From: an uncultured Eubacteriaceae bacterium
Lineage (GTDB): Bacteria; Bacillota; Clostridia; Eubacteriales; UBA1433
Reading direction: 5' to 3'
DNA: 31,916 bases
NCBI GenBank assembly: GCA_937880125.1
Contig: CALFLU010000109.1
Coordinates: 1 to 31,916, forward strand
In this document: positions 8,127 to 16,254 of the stretch, in pieces
How positions within the stretch are numbered: position 1 is the first letter of the stretch
Layout: every line of letters starts with the position of its first letter
Made by a program: the position numbers and the translations under genes
Notes under the pieces: generated by a model
The model's database searches: none
What the model saw: only the letters and a program-made list of their open reading frames with translations
What the model was told of the DNA's origin: nothing

Positions 8127-8276
8127 CTAATACGGATGTGTATAGAAGTAAACCCATGTCGCAACCACAACGGCCAAGCCGATAACAGACAACACCAAAA
8201 GTGTTTTGTTTTTCTTTTTGAATCCGACGAAAATACCCAGCAATGCCGATGCGGCAAGAAAAATCGCGAGAACCAT
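8127..8276 (-). CDS. 49-aa two-helix membrane peptide
   Basis: A short reading frame with GAGGTG seven bases before its ATG encodes 49 residues: hydrophobic helix 1 at about 2-19, a basic turn 'KKKNK', hydrophobic helix 2 at about 26-45, and a short polar tail. This is the shape of a small hairpin membrane protein with both ends outside and the positive loop inside. No family recognised. An overlapping 75-codon frame on the same strand lacks membrane character and is a shadow. It is the next gene after the phosphoribosyltransferase, separated by about 95 bases. Confidence 0.65.
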   Translation of the reverse strand: MVLAIFLAASALLGIFVGFKKKNKTLLVLSVIGLAVVVATWVYFYTHPY

Positions 8277-8372
8277 ATTTTTTCACCTCTGCTTATTCAG
8301 ACTAATTTGTTTTCGCGCAATGTTTATGGCTTTTCGTTTTGTATAACAATATATTTTTCTGCTCATCTTTGA

Positions 8373-9002
8373 TTATTGAAAAGATTTCAGCAGCGAAATC
8401 ACCTCACCATCATCCACTTGTGTAAAGTCTCCGTAGTAGGCGCCCACCGCGCCGAGATAATTTTTGTCGACAGACAGTGACACCACTTCATCGGCAAGGC
8501 TCTTTAACGTTTGCGCCGTGTCATATGGCGTTACAGGTATGGCTGCGACAATTTTTTTCGGGTTACGCCTTTTTAATTCTCGGATAGCGGCAATCATCGT
8601 AAAACCCGTGGCAATGCCATCGTCCACAATCAGTGCAACTTTTTCTTCGATGTTTTGTTGTTGCAAACTGCCGAAATATTCTTCTCTGCGCCTTTTGATT
8701 TCGCTCCTTACCTTAGCAACTTCATTTTCAAACCAAGTCGGGTCTATTTTTCTCACTTCCGATTCATTGCAAATCGGTTCCCCTTCTTCCACCACAGCGC
8801 ATATGGCGTATTCGGGATTCATGGGGTGTCCAATTTTTTTCGCAATGACGATGTCGAGGGGCGCGCTCAGCTTTCGGGCAATTTCAGCACCCAGCACCAC
8901 CCCGCCTCTCGGCAGCGCAAAGACCACGACATCCTGTTCTTTATAGCATGCCAACGCCTCTGCCAGTTTTATTCCAGCTTCTTTTCGGTCGGTAAAAAAC
9001 AT
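8373..9002 (-). CDS. Phosphoribosyltransferase-family protein
   Basis: A 209-aa type I phosphoribosyltransferase domain protein. The N-terminus has 'ALPRGGVVLGAEIARKL' (PRTase core), and the PRPP-binding loop is 'VALIVDDGIATGFTM' at 122-136. Length and motif order match the stand-alone 'predicted phosphoribosyltransferase' group found widely in bacteria rather than a named purine or pyrimidine enzyme. The substrate is unknown. The ATG is preceded by a GGGGAG site. It lies 54 bases after the 601-aa gene on the same strand with no terminator seen between, so it may be in that operon. Confidence 0.88.
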   Translation of the reverse strand: MFFTDRKEAGIKLAEALACYKEQDVVVFALPRGGVVLGAEIARKLSAPLDIVIAKKIGHPMNPEYAICAVVEEGEPICNESEVRKIDPTWFENEVAKVRSEIKRRREEYFGSLQQQNIEEKVALIVDDGIATGFTMIAAIRELKRRNPKKIVAAIPVTPYDTAQTLKSLADEVVSLSVDKNYLGAVGAYYGDFTQVDDGEVISLLKSFQ

Positions 9003-9056
9003 CTCTGCTCACTCCCCTCGCCAAAGTTACTTATTGCTGCTGTTTTATTCTTTATC

Positions 9057-10862
9057 TCACTCAATATTGGACTCAACTCTCGTATTCATAATCTGCTTCG
9101 CCAGCTGTGCGATGCGCTCTGCAGGCTCCTTGGCGCCGGGGATACCCACGGTGATGTGCGAGCCCTGTACCGCAAGTTCCGCGGCTTCTTTCGGCGTGTT
9201 TTTACCCATGGCTGCCGCAACGGCTGCGGGCATGACCACATTGAGGATATTGTTTCCCGCCAGCGTCAGCTGCGCCACCACCGGGGCGCCCAGACTCACC
9301 GCCCAGGCAATATCTTGCCGCTCGCCCAAGGCCACTTTGGGTATGACATCATGGACAAACCCTTCCATTATCGCCGTCTTTTCGCCGGCTTTGACCGTAA
9401 TATCCACATAAGGGTCAAAAGACCAGTATTTTTCGATGAGTTTTCCTGTTCTTCGCGCTGCCGGTCCTGTTTTGTTCACTTTGATTTCAACAGGCATACC
9501 CATCATGGTCGATAATATTTTTGCCGCATGGGTTTCGATGGTTTGCAGTCTTTTATCGTCCAGTTCTCTGACGATTTCCGTTACGGTTTTGCCCTCTTGC
9601 AGTTTGTCATAGGCAAAGCGTGCGCGTGTATATATCGCATTTGCCCTGATAGGCTCACTCATCATGATCAGCGTATCCGTAACCGGTCCGTTGCTCAGCT
9701 CTTTTGCCTTGCGCACCACGGTGTTAATGCTGACCATGGCGGTCTCAGGGTCAAAAGATGTGACCATCCTGTTTTTTGCCATGGCCTCGGCCGCCGCAGC
9801 TTTGTCGCCTTCTTTGGCAATGAGCGTCTTCATGGCAATAATCGCATAGGCGCAAATATGCCCCAACGGCGTATTGCTCGGTCCTGCCGAAGACCCCGCG
9901 ATATTTTCCTTGAAACACGAATATATTTCGTCACAAGTCTTCATACCAATCACAGAAGGCGCACCCACATCTTTTAAAATCAATCCAATGTCGCCCACAA
10001 AGCGCGCCGTATCGTACTCTTCACCCGTCACATGCATGGTGAGCTTCGCAGGGAGCCCCGCGGTTTCCGCCGCGGTTTTTCCGACGAGGTACGCCGTGCT
10101 TGTGCGCCCGTAGGTGCCCATGCCTTCAGGCACTTCGGCGTCCGCGTGGATGATTTCCAGTATCGCCGCCGCCCCGAAAATCGCCGCCGTAAACGGGTGC
10201 GGTAAAATCGAGGCGCCCGCCATGGCGTCCATCATCGCCTGCGTGCCGATTCTGGCGCCGTTTACCGCCATCGCCGGCCACACAATGTCTTCGCCTAAGG
10301 TGCTGTGACCAAACAGTGTACCGCCTCCCACATTTTTCGGCACCTGTCTGCCGTCTATCGGGCTGAGTCTGCCCTCCATCATTGCCTGATAAATGGCCTG
10401 TACAGCTGGAAAACCCGAGACTTTGCTGTTCATTTTTGCCGTGGGTATAATGGCAACCCCTCCCCTGTCCACACCTGCCAGCATGCGCGCCGTGGCGCCC
10501 AGTTTACGGTTTCCCGCAGGAATACCCACCTGCGCCTGCGAGCCTGCAATCAGCATGGTCACGGCGGTGAGCAGTGCGGCGTTGGCACCGTCCGCTCCTG
10601 ATTTTTTTGCCGCGTCAATCGCTTTTTTCATGATGTCGTCAACGGGTTGTGTCTTTAAATTCGCAAATTTTACGTTGATGTTTCCGCCGTTTAATATTTC
10701 TTGTGTAACCACATTGGCAATGGAGTGAACCGCCATGTTCAGCATGCCGTGCCCTCCCGCCAAGGCCTCAATGCGGTCGCATGTCAAGTCCACCACATCC
10801 GAAACCGCCGCCAGCTGTGCCGCCGATATGATTTTACATTTTTCTGTCCCTTCGTTTTTCAT
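9057..10862 (-). CDS. 601-aa Gly/Ala-rich protein of unrecognised family
   Basis: A soluble-looking cytosolic protein without signal peptide or membrane helices. It is rich in Gly and Ala and has several strongly conserved-looking segments: 'AGGHGMLNMAVHSIANV', 'AGSQAQVGIPAGNRKLGAT', 'NVGGGTLFGHSTLGEDI', 'GMGTYGRTSTAYLVGK' and 'SSAGPSNTPLGHICAY'. These Gly-rich turns and His residues suggest an enzyme, possibly metal dependent, but I cannot place it in a family. I chose the ATG at 10862 (GAGG seven bases before it) over one at 10868. It starts 28 bases after a LarC C-terminal-like gene, so the two are one operon. Its G+C content is visibly higher than most of the window. No function is claimed. 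Confidence 0.8.
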   Translation of the reverse strand: MKNEGTEKCKIISAAQLAAVSDVVDLTCDRIEALAGGHGMLNMAVHSIANVVTQEILNGGNINVKFANLKTQPVDDIMKKAIDAAKKSGADGANAALLTAVTMLIAGSQAQVGIPAGNRKLGATARMLAGVDRGGVAIIPTAKMNSKVSGFPAVQAIYQAMMEGRLSPIDGRQVPKNVGGGTLFGHSTLGEDIVWPAMAVNGARIGTQAMMDAMAGASILPHPFTAAIFGAAAILEIIHADAEVPEGMGTYGRTSTAYLVGKTAAETAGLPAKLTMHVTGEEYDTARFVGDIGLILKDVGAPSVIGMKTCDEIYSCFKENIAGSSAGPSNTPLGHICAYAIIAMKTLIAKEGDKAAAAEAMAKNRMVTSFDPETAMVSINTVVRKAKELSNGPVTDTLIMMSEPIRANAIYTRARFAYDKLQEGKTVTEIVRELDDKRLQTIETHAAKILSTMMGMPVEIKVNKTGPAARRTGKLIEKYWSFDPYVDITVKAGEKTAIMEGFVHDVIPKVALGERQDIAWAVSLGAPVVAQLTLAGNNILNVVMPAAVAAAMGKNTPKEAAELAVQGSHITVGIPGAKEPAERIAQLAKQIMNTRVESNIE

Positions 10863-10890
10863 CCTCATACCTCACGAAAAATATTTTGTT

Positions 10891-11409
10891 TTATTCGATT
10901 CTTTCAAAAATAATTTTTGTCTCTTCGCGCAGCAGCGCTGTTTGCACTTTTGCGTAAATGGTTCTCAGCGCAATATCTGTGCCGCAGGTGCTCTTGATTT
11001 TTTCTTTTAGCAGCTCACAGCATGCGTGTTCGGCTCTCAGGCTCTCTTTCAGCCCTTTTGTCTGTTTTGCTTCTATGAAAAACAGAAAGCTGCACGCCCC
11101 CACCACGATTTCTATCTCTCTATTGACGACTTGCGTCGGCACATGTCTGTGCTCCGTGACAACTTTGTGCCAACCGGTTGAGCCGATTTCGCGAACGATA
11201 ACTTCTTCTACCGACTGCTCTGCTTCACAGCCCACATCGATTAAAAATACGTTGCCTGGCCTGTTCTTTTTCGTAATCGTCGCAAAGCACTGCACATTGC
11301 GCGCGCCCGCATCATACAAACAGTCAAAAATCGACCCGCAAATTTCACCGCTGATATGATCAACTTGGACTACGAAAAGAATTCCCTCTTTGGAATAGAT
11401 CTCTAACAT
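10891..11409 (-). CDS. Stand-alone LarC C-terminal-like (nickel-pincer cofactor cyclometallase) protein
   Basis: A 172-aa protein that resembles the C-terminal half of LarC (DUF111): 'VVQVDHISGEICGSIFDCL' near 13-31, where LarC has its 'DDMTGE' type segment, then 'AGARNVQ' and the diagnostic 'KKNRPG' at 47-52, then 'IVREIGSTGWHKV', as LarC has 'ETTTLGVR'. LarC inserts nickel into the pyridinium dithiocarboxylate nucleotide of lactate racemase, and in Lactobacillus plantarum the two halves are joined by a frameshift. Here no N-terminal half is adjacent. The ATG at 11409 has GGAG eight bases before it; a GTG at 11427 is the alternative. It sits first in an operon with the unknown 601-aa protein, which may use or carry the same kind of cofactor (inference). 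Confidence 0.7.
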   Translation of the reverse strand: MLEIYSKEGILFVVQVDHISGEICGSIFDCLYDAGARNVQCFATITKKNRPGNVFLIDVGCEAEQSVEEVIVREIGSTGWHKVVTEHRHVPTQVVNREIEIVVGACSFLFFIEAKQTKGLKESLRAEHACCELLKEKIKSTCGTDIALRTIYAKVQTALLREETKIIFERIE

Positions 11410-11443
11410 ACCTGCTTCTCCGTTCACTTTTGTCTATGATTCT

Positions 11444-11472
11444 TTTATACCTTAAAACCGCTGAAAACACAA
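11444..11472 (-). promoter_or_regulatory. Candidate promoter of the LarC-like/601-aa operon
   Basis: On the minus strand TTGTGT (11472-11467), 17 bases, TATAAA (11449-11444), about 35 bases before the start codon. Confidence 0.4.
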
Positions 11473-11652
11473 CAACATTAAGCGATTACATGCTTTGTTA
11501 AAACATCAGCGTTTTCCGAGTCAGTGGATACATACACATATTCTTATTTTTATTGCTTAATCGTGAAAAACTGATATCTTTTTGCCCTGTTTTTTATTTG
11601 CAGCACCCGTCAATTCGCTGAATCTTCTTTGATATTCTTTTTTTTAAAATAA

Positions 11653-11684
11653 GAAAAGCGAATTGGTCATTCCATTCGCTTTTC
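11653..11684 (-). terminator. Hairpin after the C_GCAxxG_C_C gene
   Basis: An 11-bp perfect stem (11653-11663 with 11674-11684) followed, on the minus strand, by CTTATTTT. It fits a terminator for the gene ending at 11762. The remainder of the gap 11473-11650 holds nothing else that I can support. Confidence 0.5.
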
Positions 11685-11761
11685 CGATTGATTATTAAAT
11701 GATATGTAATTTGCGTCAACGTAGCCTCACTGCATTAAGGAAACGAAAACACACTTGCCCG

Positions 11762-12289
11762 TTACAACCCGATGACATTGCCTTCGTCGTCCATAATTAA
11801 ATCACACACCAAGCGTATGCCTGTTTCCACAACCGCCTGGCAATCATCTTTCGCCCCGTCCATATAAAACTTCGCCACTGACTTAGGATCCGCGAGGTCA
11901 TATTCTTTGCCCATGATGCCACTGTGAATGTGACCGCATTGTGTGCTGCCCATTTTTTCTTCAAATCGGTCGGCCAGTTCGGTTGCGGCACCAAAGCCGC
12001 GCACCGCACGGGCAGAAGGATCCATGCTAAAGGGCGTCTTGGTCTCGTCTTTGTGATACAGTCGCCCCATAAACACCAGCCCGCCGTTAAGACCGCCGCA
12101 CGTATCGTTGCGGCAACCGCCTCCGGCCAGCGGAAACGCAGCACACAGCAGCGCGTCTGTGCAAGGGTCATCGGGTAAAAATTCGTGCATCAAACCCGCA
12201 AGTGTGCTCTGCGCACAGTTAAATGAATTGGCAAAGGATTCATAGCCCTTTTTTACGGCATTTTCGGTTCTTTCTTCTTTTCTGGTCAT
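11762..12289 (-). CDS. C_GCAxxG_C_C family putative redox-active protein
   Basis: A 175-aa protein with the cysteine pattern of this family: 'FNCAQSTL' (C25), C43, C49, then 'GGGCRNDTCGGLNGGL' (C59, C63) and further cysteines near the C-terminus ('TQCGHIHS', 'DDCQAV', 'LVCDL'). Members are thought to be redox or metal-binding proteins; no reaction is established. The ATG at 12289 has a GGAGGG site eight bases upstream, whereas the open frame upstream of it is coding-poor. Monocistronic, transcribed away from the lipoprotein gene at 12572. Similar proteins occur with the methyltransferase/CxxC pair seen at 4083-5023, although here the genes are 7 kb apart. Confidence 0.85.
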   Translation of the reverse strand: MTRKEERTENAVKKGYESFANSFNCAQSTLAGLMHEFLPDDPCTDALLCAAFPLAGGGCRNDTCGGLNGGLVFMGRLYHKDETKTPFSMDPSARAVRGFGAATELADRFEEKMGSTQCGHIHSGIMGKEYDLADPKSVAKFYMDGAKDDCQAVVETGIRLVCDLIMDDEGNVIGL

Positions 12290-12476
12290 TTTTATACCCT
12301 CCATGACTTCGTCTTTATATTTATATCTTCGTTCAAAACAATGTAATGTAACAATTCTTATTTCTATTATATATAAATCCCACTTATTTTTCATGTCCAA
12401 ATTTTAATGAACAATGATTTGTCGTATGTAAAAATACTATTAGAAAAGAGAATTGATTGCTTTTGAATCTGCATTA

Positions 12477-12510
12477 TCGGTATTTTTACACAATTGTGTA
12501 AAAATACCGA
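12477..12510. repeat. 34-bp perfect palindrome
   Basis: Each half is 17 bases, with no loop; the core is TTTTTACACAATTGTGTAAA and its continuation. It lies just upstream of the promoter of the lipoprotein gene. The 11-mer TGTAAAAATAC in its right arm occurs again at 12427-12437. No T run follows that would make it an ordinary terminator, so a protein-binding site is more likely. Confidence 0.8.
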
Positions 12511-12519
12511 ATTTATTCG

Positions 12520-12548
12520 TTGTAATTTCAGAGAATTGGACTTATGAT
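12520..12548 (+). promoter_or_regulatory. Candidate promoter of the beta-propeller lipoprotein
   Basis: TTGTAA (12520-12525), 17 bases, TATGAT (12543-12548), ending 23 bases before the ATG and starting 10 bases after the palindrome. Confidence 0.5.
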
Positions 12549-12571
12549 AAATTTATAAAGGAGGCGATGGT

Positions 12572-13441
12572 ATGAAAAAAATTATACTTTTTTTCTTAAT
12601 AACCATCCTATGCTTTGCAACACTGGTCGGGTGCGGTAAAACCGTTCACATCAATTGGCTCATTGCGCACGACGGCTGGATCTATTACACCAATCTGGAC
12701 GAGGATGTGCTCTATAAGATGAAGCCGGATATGACTGAAAAGACAAACGTCACAAAAGGTCTGGGCGGCTACAGGGAAATTGTCGGCGACTACATCTATT
12801 TTCTTGAAAACGACGCTTTTATCAGCAAAATTAAAACAGACGGCACGCAATATCAACGTCTTGCTGATTTGAATCAAGAAAATATCTTCGGATTTACCGT
12901 ATCACAAGACTACGTTTACTACGCTGTAAAATCGGGAAGTTTATACAAAGTAAAAATTGACGGTACCGAAAACAAAAAAATTGCAGACATTGATTTTTTC
13001 GTCGGTGACATGAAAGTTTCAGATAATTGGATATATTACAAAACACAGAACGGTCTTTATAAGATGACCACCGACGGTGAACAGATTTCTAAGCTCACAG
13101 ACAACGCTATCTTGCATCAAATAAATGATACTTGGATTTACTACGGCGAGGCAACCGAAAAGGGCGAGATACAAAATTTATACAGAATGACGACAGACGG
13201 CACGCAACAAACCAAGCTTGCCGACGGCGTTTTTGCAGCCATTGACGGCGAAAGGCTCTATTACACAAAAGACGACGGGTTTTATGCGGCCAATGTAGAC
13301 GGAAGCGATGCCAAAAAAATCAACAACACCAAGATGTGGGGGTTTTATGCCGTTTCAGGCAATTACATCTACTACGGCGAATATTCAGGTGCCGCATATC
13401 GAATCAATCTTGACGGCAGCAACAAAACACCCATCGAATAA
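12572..13441 (+). CDS. Lipoprotein with DUF5050-like beta-propeller repeats
   Basis: A 289-aa protein with a lipoprotein signal peptide: basic start, hydrophobic stretch and lipobox 'LVGC' with the lipidated cysteine at 21. The rest is a series of about six 40-residue repeats, each with a 'WIYY'/'YIYY'-type strand and a '(Y)KMxxDGT' turn, as in DUF5050/TolB-like propellers. It is therefore expected on the outer face of the membrane, binding a ligand or a partner; nothing shows which. The start has AAGGAGG at good spacing. It has its own promoter, an upstream palindrome and a terminator, so it is a single-gene unit. Confidence 0.85.
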   Translation: MKKIILFFLITILCFATLVGCGKTVHINWLIAHDGWIYYTNLDEDVLYKMKPDMTEKTNVTKGLGGYREIVGDYIYFLENDAFISKIKTDGTQYQRLADLNQENIFGFTVSQDYVYYAVKSGSLYKVKIDGTENKKIADIDFFVGDMKVSDNWIYYKTQNGLYKMTTDGEQISKLTDNAILHQINDTWIYYGEATEKGEIQNLYRMTTDGTQQTKLADGVFAAIDGERLYYTKDDGFYAANVDGSDAKKINNTKMWGFYAVSGNYIYYGEYSGAAYRINLDGSNKTPIE

Positions 13442-13487
13442 TCTTGAGCTCGAAATGTTTTATCAAATCGTAACGTATTTACATCAA

Positions 13488-13539
13488 AAAAACGCTGAAT
13501 AAAAACCGCATTGATGCATGATTTTTATTCAGCGTTTTT
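13488..13539. terminator. Bidirectional terminator between lipoprotein and GntR genes
   Basis: An 18-bp perfect stem (13488-13505 with 13522-13539) has A-runs on the left and T-runs on the right, so it can end transcription from both converging genes. Confidence 0.85.
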
Positions 13540-13583
13540 AGCAAATAAATTCAGGACACCCCGGTTACTGCAAGCACTGCGTA

Positions 13584-14303
13584 TCAGTCAAATTGAATGG
13601 TAGGCGGAATAATATCCAATACTTCTTCCATAAATTTTTGTGCCTTTTCAACATCGCCTTGGCAAATGCCTTCATAGATAAAATAGTGGCCGTCCACAGA
13701 GCCGCTACCCATTTGCCGCGTCAGCTCTTTTCGCTTTGTAAATAAAAGTGAAATGTGTGCCCGTATCAGCTTTTGAACCATATAATACACTTCTTCAAAC
13801 AATCGATTGTGCGACATGCGGATGATTTGAGAGTGAAACGCAAAATCAGCTTCGATTGTTTTTTCGGTCAATGCTTTCTCATCCTTGTCCATCATCAATG
13901 CACGTGCTTCATAATATACATCCAAACAGCGTTTGAGCTCCTCTTTTTCTTCGTCGGTTGACAATTTTGCAGCCAGCGCCACGCACTCCAGCTCCAGCAA
14001 CCTGCGCATTTGCTGCACTTCCGCAATTTTATCTTCACTCATATAAAAATCGACAATTTCATTGATCACCGGATACATTGAAAAATCCGTCACATAGGAG
14101 CCGTCCCCTGCCCGCGTGCGAATAACGCCCAGCGTGCTCAATTTTTGCAGTGCCATTCTGACACTTAAGCGATTTACGCCGTACAATTCCGCCATTTCGC
14201 TTTCCGAGGCAAGCTTGTCCCCTGCTTTTAACTCTTGGTTGATAATGGTTTGTTTGATTTCGTCTACGACCTGATCAATAACGGAAATTTTTTCGATCTT
14301 CAT
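13584..14303 (-). CDS. GntR-family transcriptional regulator (FadR subfamily)
   Basis: A 239-aa regulator: winged helix-turn-helix at about 8-75 ('SESEMAELYGVNRLSVRMAL') and an all-helical FCD ligand domain at about 90-230. FCD metal-ligand positions are visible in 'EADFAFHSQI' (Asp, His) and 'GHYFIYEGI' (His), but the usual last His in 'MxxHL' is Val here ('MEEVL'). Such proteins bind sugar acids or other carboxylates and usually repress the adjacent catabolic gene. It lies directly downstream of the enolase-superfamily dehydratase gene on the same strand, which is its most likely target. GGAG is about 12 bases from the ATG, a rather long distance. Confidence 0.9.
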   Translation of the reverse strand: MKIEKISVIDQVVDEIKQTIINQELKAGDKLASESEMAELYGVNRLSVRMALQKLSTLGVIRTRAGDGSYVTDFSMYPVINEIVDFYMSEDKIAEVQQMRRLLELECVALAAKLSTDEEKEELKRCLDVYYEARALMMDKDEKALTEKTIEADFAFHSQIIRMSHNRLFEEVYYMVQKLIRAHISLLFTKRKELTRQMGSGSVDGHYFIYEGICQGDVEKAQKFMEEVLDIIPPTIQFD

Positions 14304-14351
14304 CCTTTTTTTGGTCTCCTCTAAGCTGTTTTTTCTGCACAGCGCTATTTG

Positions 14352-14379
14352 ATTCTATTTAAACACACAACATTATCAA
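14352..14379 (-). promoter_or_regulatory. Candidate promoter of the GntR gene
   Basis: TTGATA (14379-14374), 16 bases, TAGAAT (14357-14352) on the minus strand. Confidence 0.35.
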
Positions 14380-14393
14380 TTGCAAATACTGAA

Positions 14394-14428
14394 GAAAAAA
14401 GACTTAAAGCCATCTGTGTCTTCAAGTC
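14394..14428 (-). terminator. Terminator after the enolase-superfamily gene
   Basis: A 9-bp stem with one G-T pair (14428-14420 with 14409-14401) is followed by six T on the minus strand. It separates the dehydratase gene from the GntR gene, which therefore needs its own promoter. Confidence 0.75.
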
Positions 14429-14482
14429 CTCTCTCTTTTAACTTGTCAAATGTCATGCCGGTTTTTTAATATTGCGAGCGGT

Positions 14483-15679
14483 TTACCAGGCAAGCTTGTT
14501 GCTCTCGATTGTCACTTTTTTCGCTTCGTTGAGCACATAATCCGACCACTCATTGCCCAATCCCGGCAATTCCGGTACTTTGAATTTGCCGCCTACGGGT
14601 TGATAGTCGTATTTGCACAACTTGATATTGGCGGGCGTAATATTGATGATGTGATGTTCATGAATAATGAAGTTGGGAATGGTTGCTTCCACCTGCAACG
14701 CCGCTGCGGTCGACAGCGGGCTTCCGCTGACGTGCAACTGAATGGCAACGTCATAAATATAGGCCAAATCGCACACTTTTTTCACTTCCGTAATGCCCCC
14801 GCAGGTGCCAATATCCGGCTGTGCCACCTGGATGGTGTTGTTTTCGAAAAATTTATTATACTGCCATCGCGTATAGATGCGCTCGCCGTTGGCAATGGGA
14901 ATATTCGTCTTTTCGCTGATGTATTTTGCCGTATGCGAATCAGGCGTGTTGGGCTCTTCAAAATAGAAAATATTAAAGGGCTCCACCGCTTTTGCCAGCT
15001 GCACGGCCGATTGCGCGTCGGTCAGGGAATGGTTTTCCATGATAATGTCCACATCGTCGCCGACAGCTTCTCGCGTCGCTCTCACACGGTCCACCACCGT
15101 TGCGATGGTTTTGGGGTTCAGCAGCGTCGTGCGTTCGTCGTCGCTGTATTTTTTGCCGTCCGGTCTGTACCAGAGAAAATCCACTTTGATGCAATCATAG
15201 CCTTCAGCCACGGCTTTCTTTGCCGCCCAGGCATATTGTTCGGTGGTAATCATATCCTTCATCGTCTCTTCCCAGCCAAACTGCAGCTGTGAGGCATAGG
15301 TGCGCAGATGATCACGCTGTTTTCCGCCCAAAAGCATATGAATCGGCACATTAAAATACTTGCCTTTAATATCCCATATCGCCATGTCAATGGCGCTCAT
15401 CGCCGCGGTAAATACGCCGCCTCCGTTTTGTCCCCAAAAGGTTGAGCGGTACATTTTTTGCCAAATGACTTCATTTTCCAAAGGGTTCATACCAATAATC
15501 AAATTGGACAGATCCTGCAGCATACCAAAGGCACCTGTTGTTGCAATGCCGTAAGACATTGCCGCCTCTCCGTCGCCGTATATACCCTTGTCCGTATAGA
15601 TGCGGCACAAAATCGGTTTTGATACCGGCGTATCGGGATTGCTCACCTGAAACACGTCAACTTTTGTTATTTTAATCAT
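14483..15679 (-). CDS. Enolase-superfamily sugar-acid dehydratase (mandelate racemase/galactonate dehydratase group)
   Basis: A 398-aa protein of normal length for the group. The capping domain occupies about 1-120 and a (beta/alpha)7-beta barrel follows. Catalytic elements visible: 'IKVDF' (K165-x-D167), metal ligands E215 ('MENHS'), E241 or E242 ('FEEPN') and E266 ('GERIYT'), and the acid/base His316 in 'QLHVSGSPLSTAAALQ', the last typical of galactonate/gluconate-type acid-sugar dehydratases. The first metal ligand is Glu rather than the more usual Asp. It would dehydrate an aldonic or uronic acid to a 2-keto-3-deoxy acid in the cytosol; the exact sugar is not determined. GGAGG precedes the ATG. 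A GntR regulator lies downstream and repeats sit in the promoter region. Confidence 0.87.
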   Translation of the reverse strand: MIKITKVDVFQVSNPDTPVSKPILCRIYTDKGIYGDGEAAMSYGIATTGAFGMLQDLSNLIIGMNPLENEVIWQKMYRSTFWGQNGGGVFTAAMSAIDMAIWDIKGKYFNVPIHMLLGGKQRDHLRTYASQLQFGWEETMKDMITTEQYAWAAKKAVAEGYDCIKVDFLWYRPDGKKYSDDERTTLLNPKTIATVVDRVRATREAVGDDVDIIMENHSLTDAQSAVQLAKAVEPFNIFYFEEPNTPDSHTAKYISEKTNIPIANGERIYTRWQYNKFFENNTIQVAQPDIGTCGGITEVKKVCDLAYIYDVAIQLHVSGSPLSTAAALQVEATIPNFIIHEHHIINITPANIKLCKYDYQPVGGKFKVPELPGLGNEWSDYVLNEAKKVTIESNKLAW

Positions 15680-15704
15680 TTCGTTTCCTCCGTTTGCATT
15701 TAGA

Positions 15705-15727
15705 CGAACTTCTTGTTCACTTGTTCG
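15705..15727. promoter_or_regulatory. Possible GntR operator in the dehydratase leader
   Basis: Two tandem 8-mers (CTTGTTCA at 15712-15719, CTTGTTCG at 15720-15727), with an inverted GAAC-N5-GTTC at 15705-15717, lie just downstream of the promoter. The place suits a repressor; assignment to the neighbouring GntR protein is inference. Confidence 0.35.
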
Positions 15728-15736
15728 CTATGTAAT

Positions 15737-15765
15737 ATATTAGCATGCACCAGTATGTAATGCAA
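15737..15765 (-). promoter_or_regulatory. Promoter of the enolase-superfamily gene
   Basis: TTGCAT (15765-15760), 17 bases, TAATAT (15742-15737) on the minus strand. Confidence 0.6.
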
Positions 15766-15857
15766 TAGTCATTTTACAAGTTTTCATGTAGAATTATTAC
15801 AAATATCACAGTTGATAAGATCTACTTGCTATACTTTTTTAGTATTAATACAAATAA

Positions 15858-15873
15858 CCACGCATTTGCGTGG
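15858..15873. other. Short hairpin in the 15770-16053 gap
   Basis: A 7-bp perfect stem (CCACGCA/TGCGTGG) with a two-base gap. It may be a weak terminator for the small membrane protein gene ending at 16054, but it has no clean T run on either strand. Nothing else in this gap can be supported. Confidence 0.35.
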
Positions 15874-16053
15874 CTATAATCATAGATCTGTATTTTTTTC
15901 AACAATTGCAATACACTTCAATCATGTTACAACTTATTTATCTCAACCGTCCTGTACATACAATGGTTTTTACACAATCAAGCAAGCTCCTGTTGCCCCT
16001 CTGAATATAATAAAAGTTTGATAAGTCATTCGAAGGCAACACAATCAAAAATT

Positions 16054-16254
16054 TTAAAGCAACTCGTTTTTTTCATTCGATTCCTGCGATGCAGATCTGT
16101 TCGCAGGCTCGCTCCATTTTTTGATGCCTATTAACATAAACGCAAGTGCAACAAAAATAATCACAAACCCGATAAACACATCAAACTTGGTAAAACTGTA
16201 AACAGCACCCAAAAGTGCAATAACGGCTAAAATAAACCAGAAATATCTTTTCAT
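16054..16254 (-). CDS. 66-aa two-helix membrane protein
   Basis: A short protein with two hydrophobic helices (about 3-19 and 25-43) and a charged cytosolic tail rich in Ser, Glu and Asn. GGAGG is six bases from the ATG at 16254; a TTG directly upstream at 16257 is a less likely start. TATAAT about 20 bases upstream of the ribosome site suggests its own promoter. It follows the zinc-ribbon gene on the same strand. No family recognised. Confidence 0.65.
   Translation of the reverse strand: MKRYFWFILAVIALLGAVYSFTKFDVFIGFVIIFVALAFMLIGIKKWSEPANRSASQESNEKNELL

Noticed and set aside
8059..8286. 75-codon minus-strand frame
   Set aside because: Overlaps the 49-aa membrane peptide, which has the better ribosome site and clear membrane helices.
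8655..9515. Plus-strand 286-codon frame spanning two minus-strand genes
   Set aside because: No start signal; runs across the ends of two well-supported genes on the other strand.
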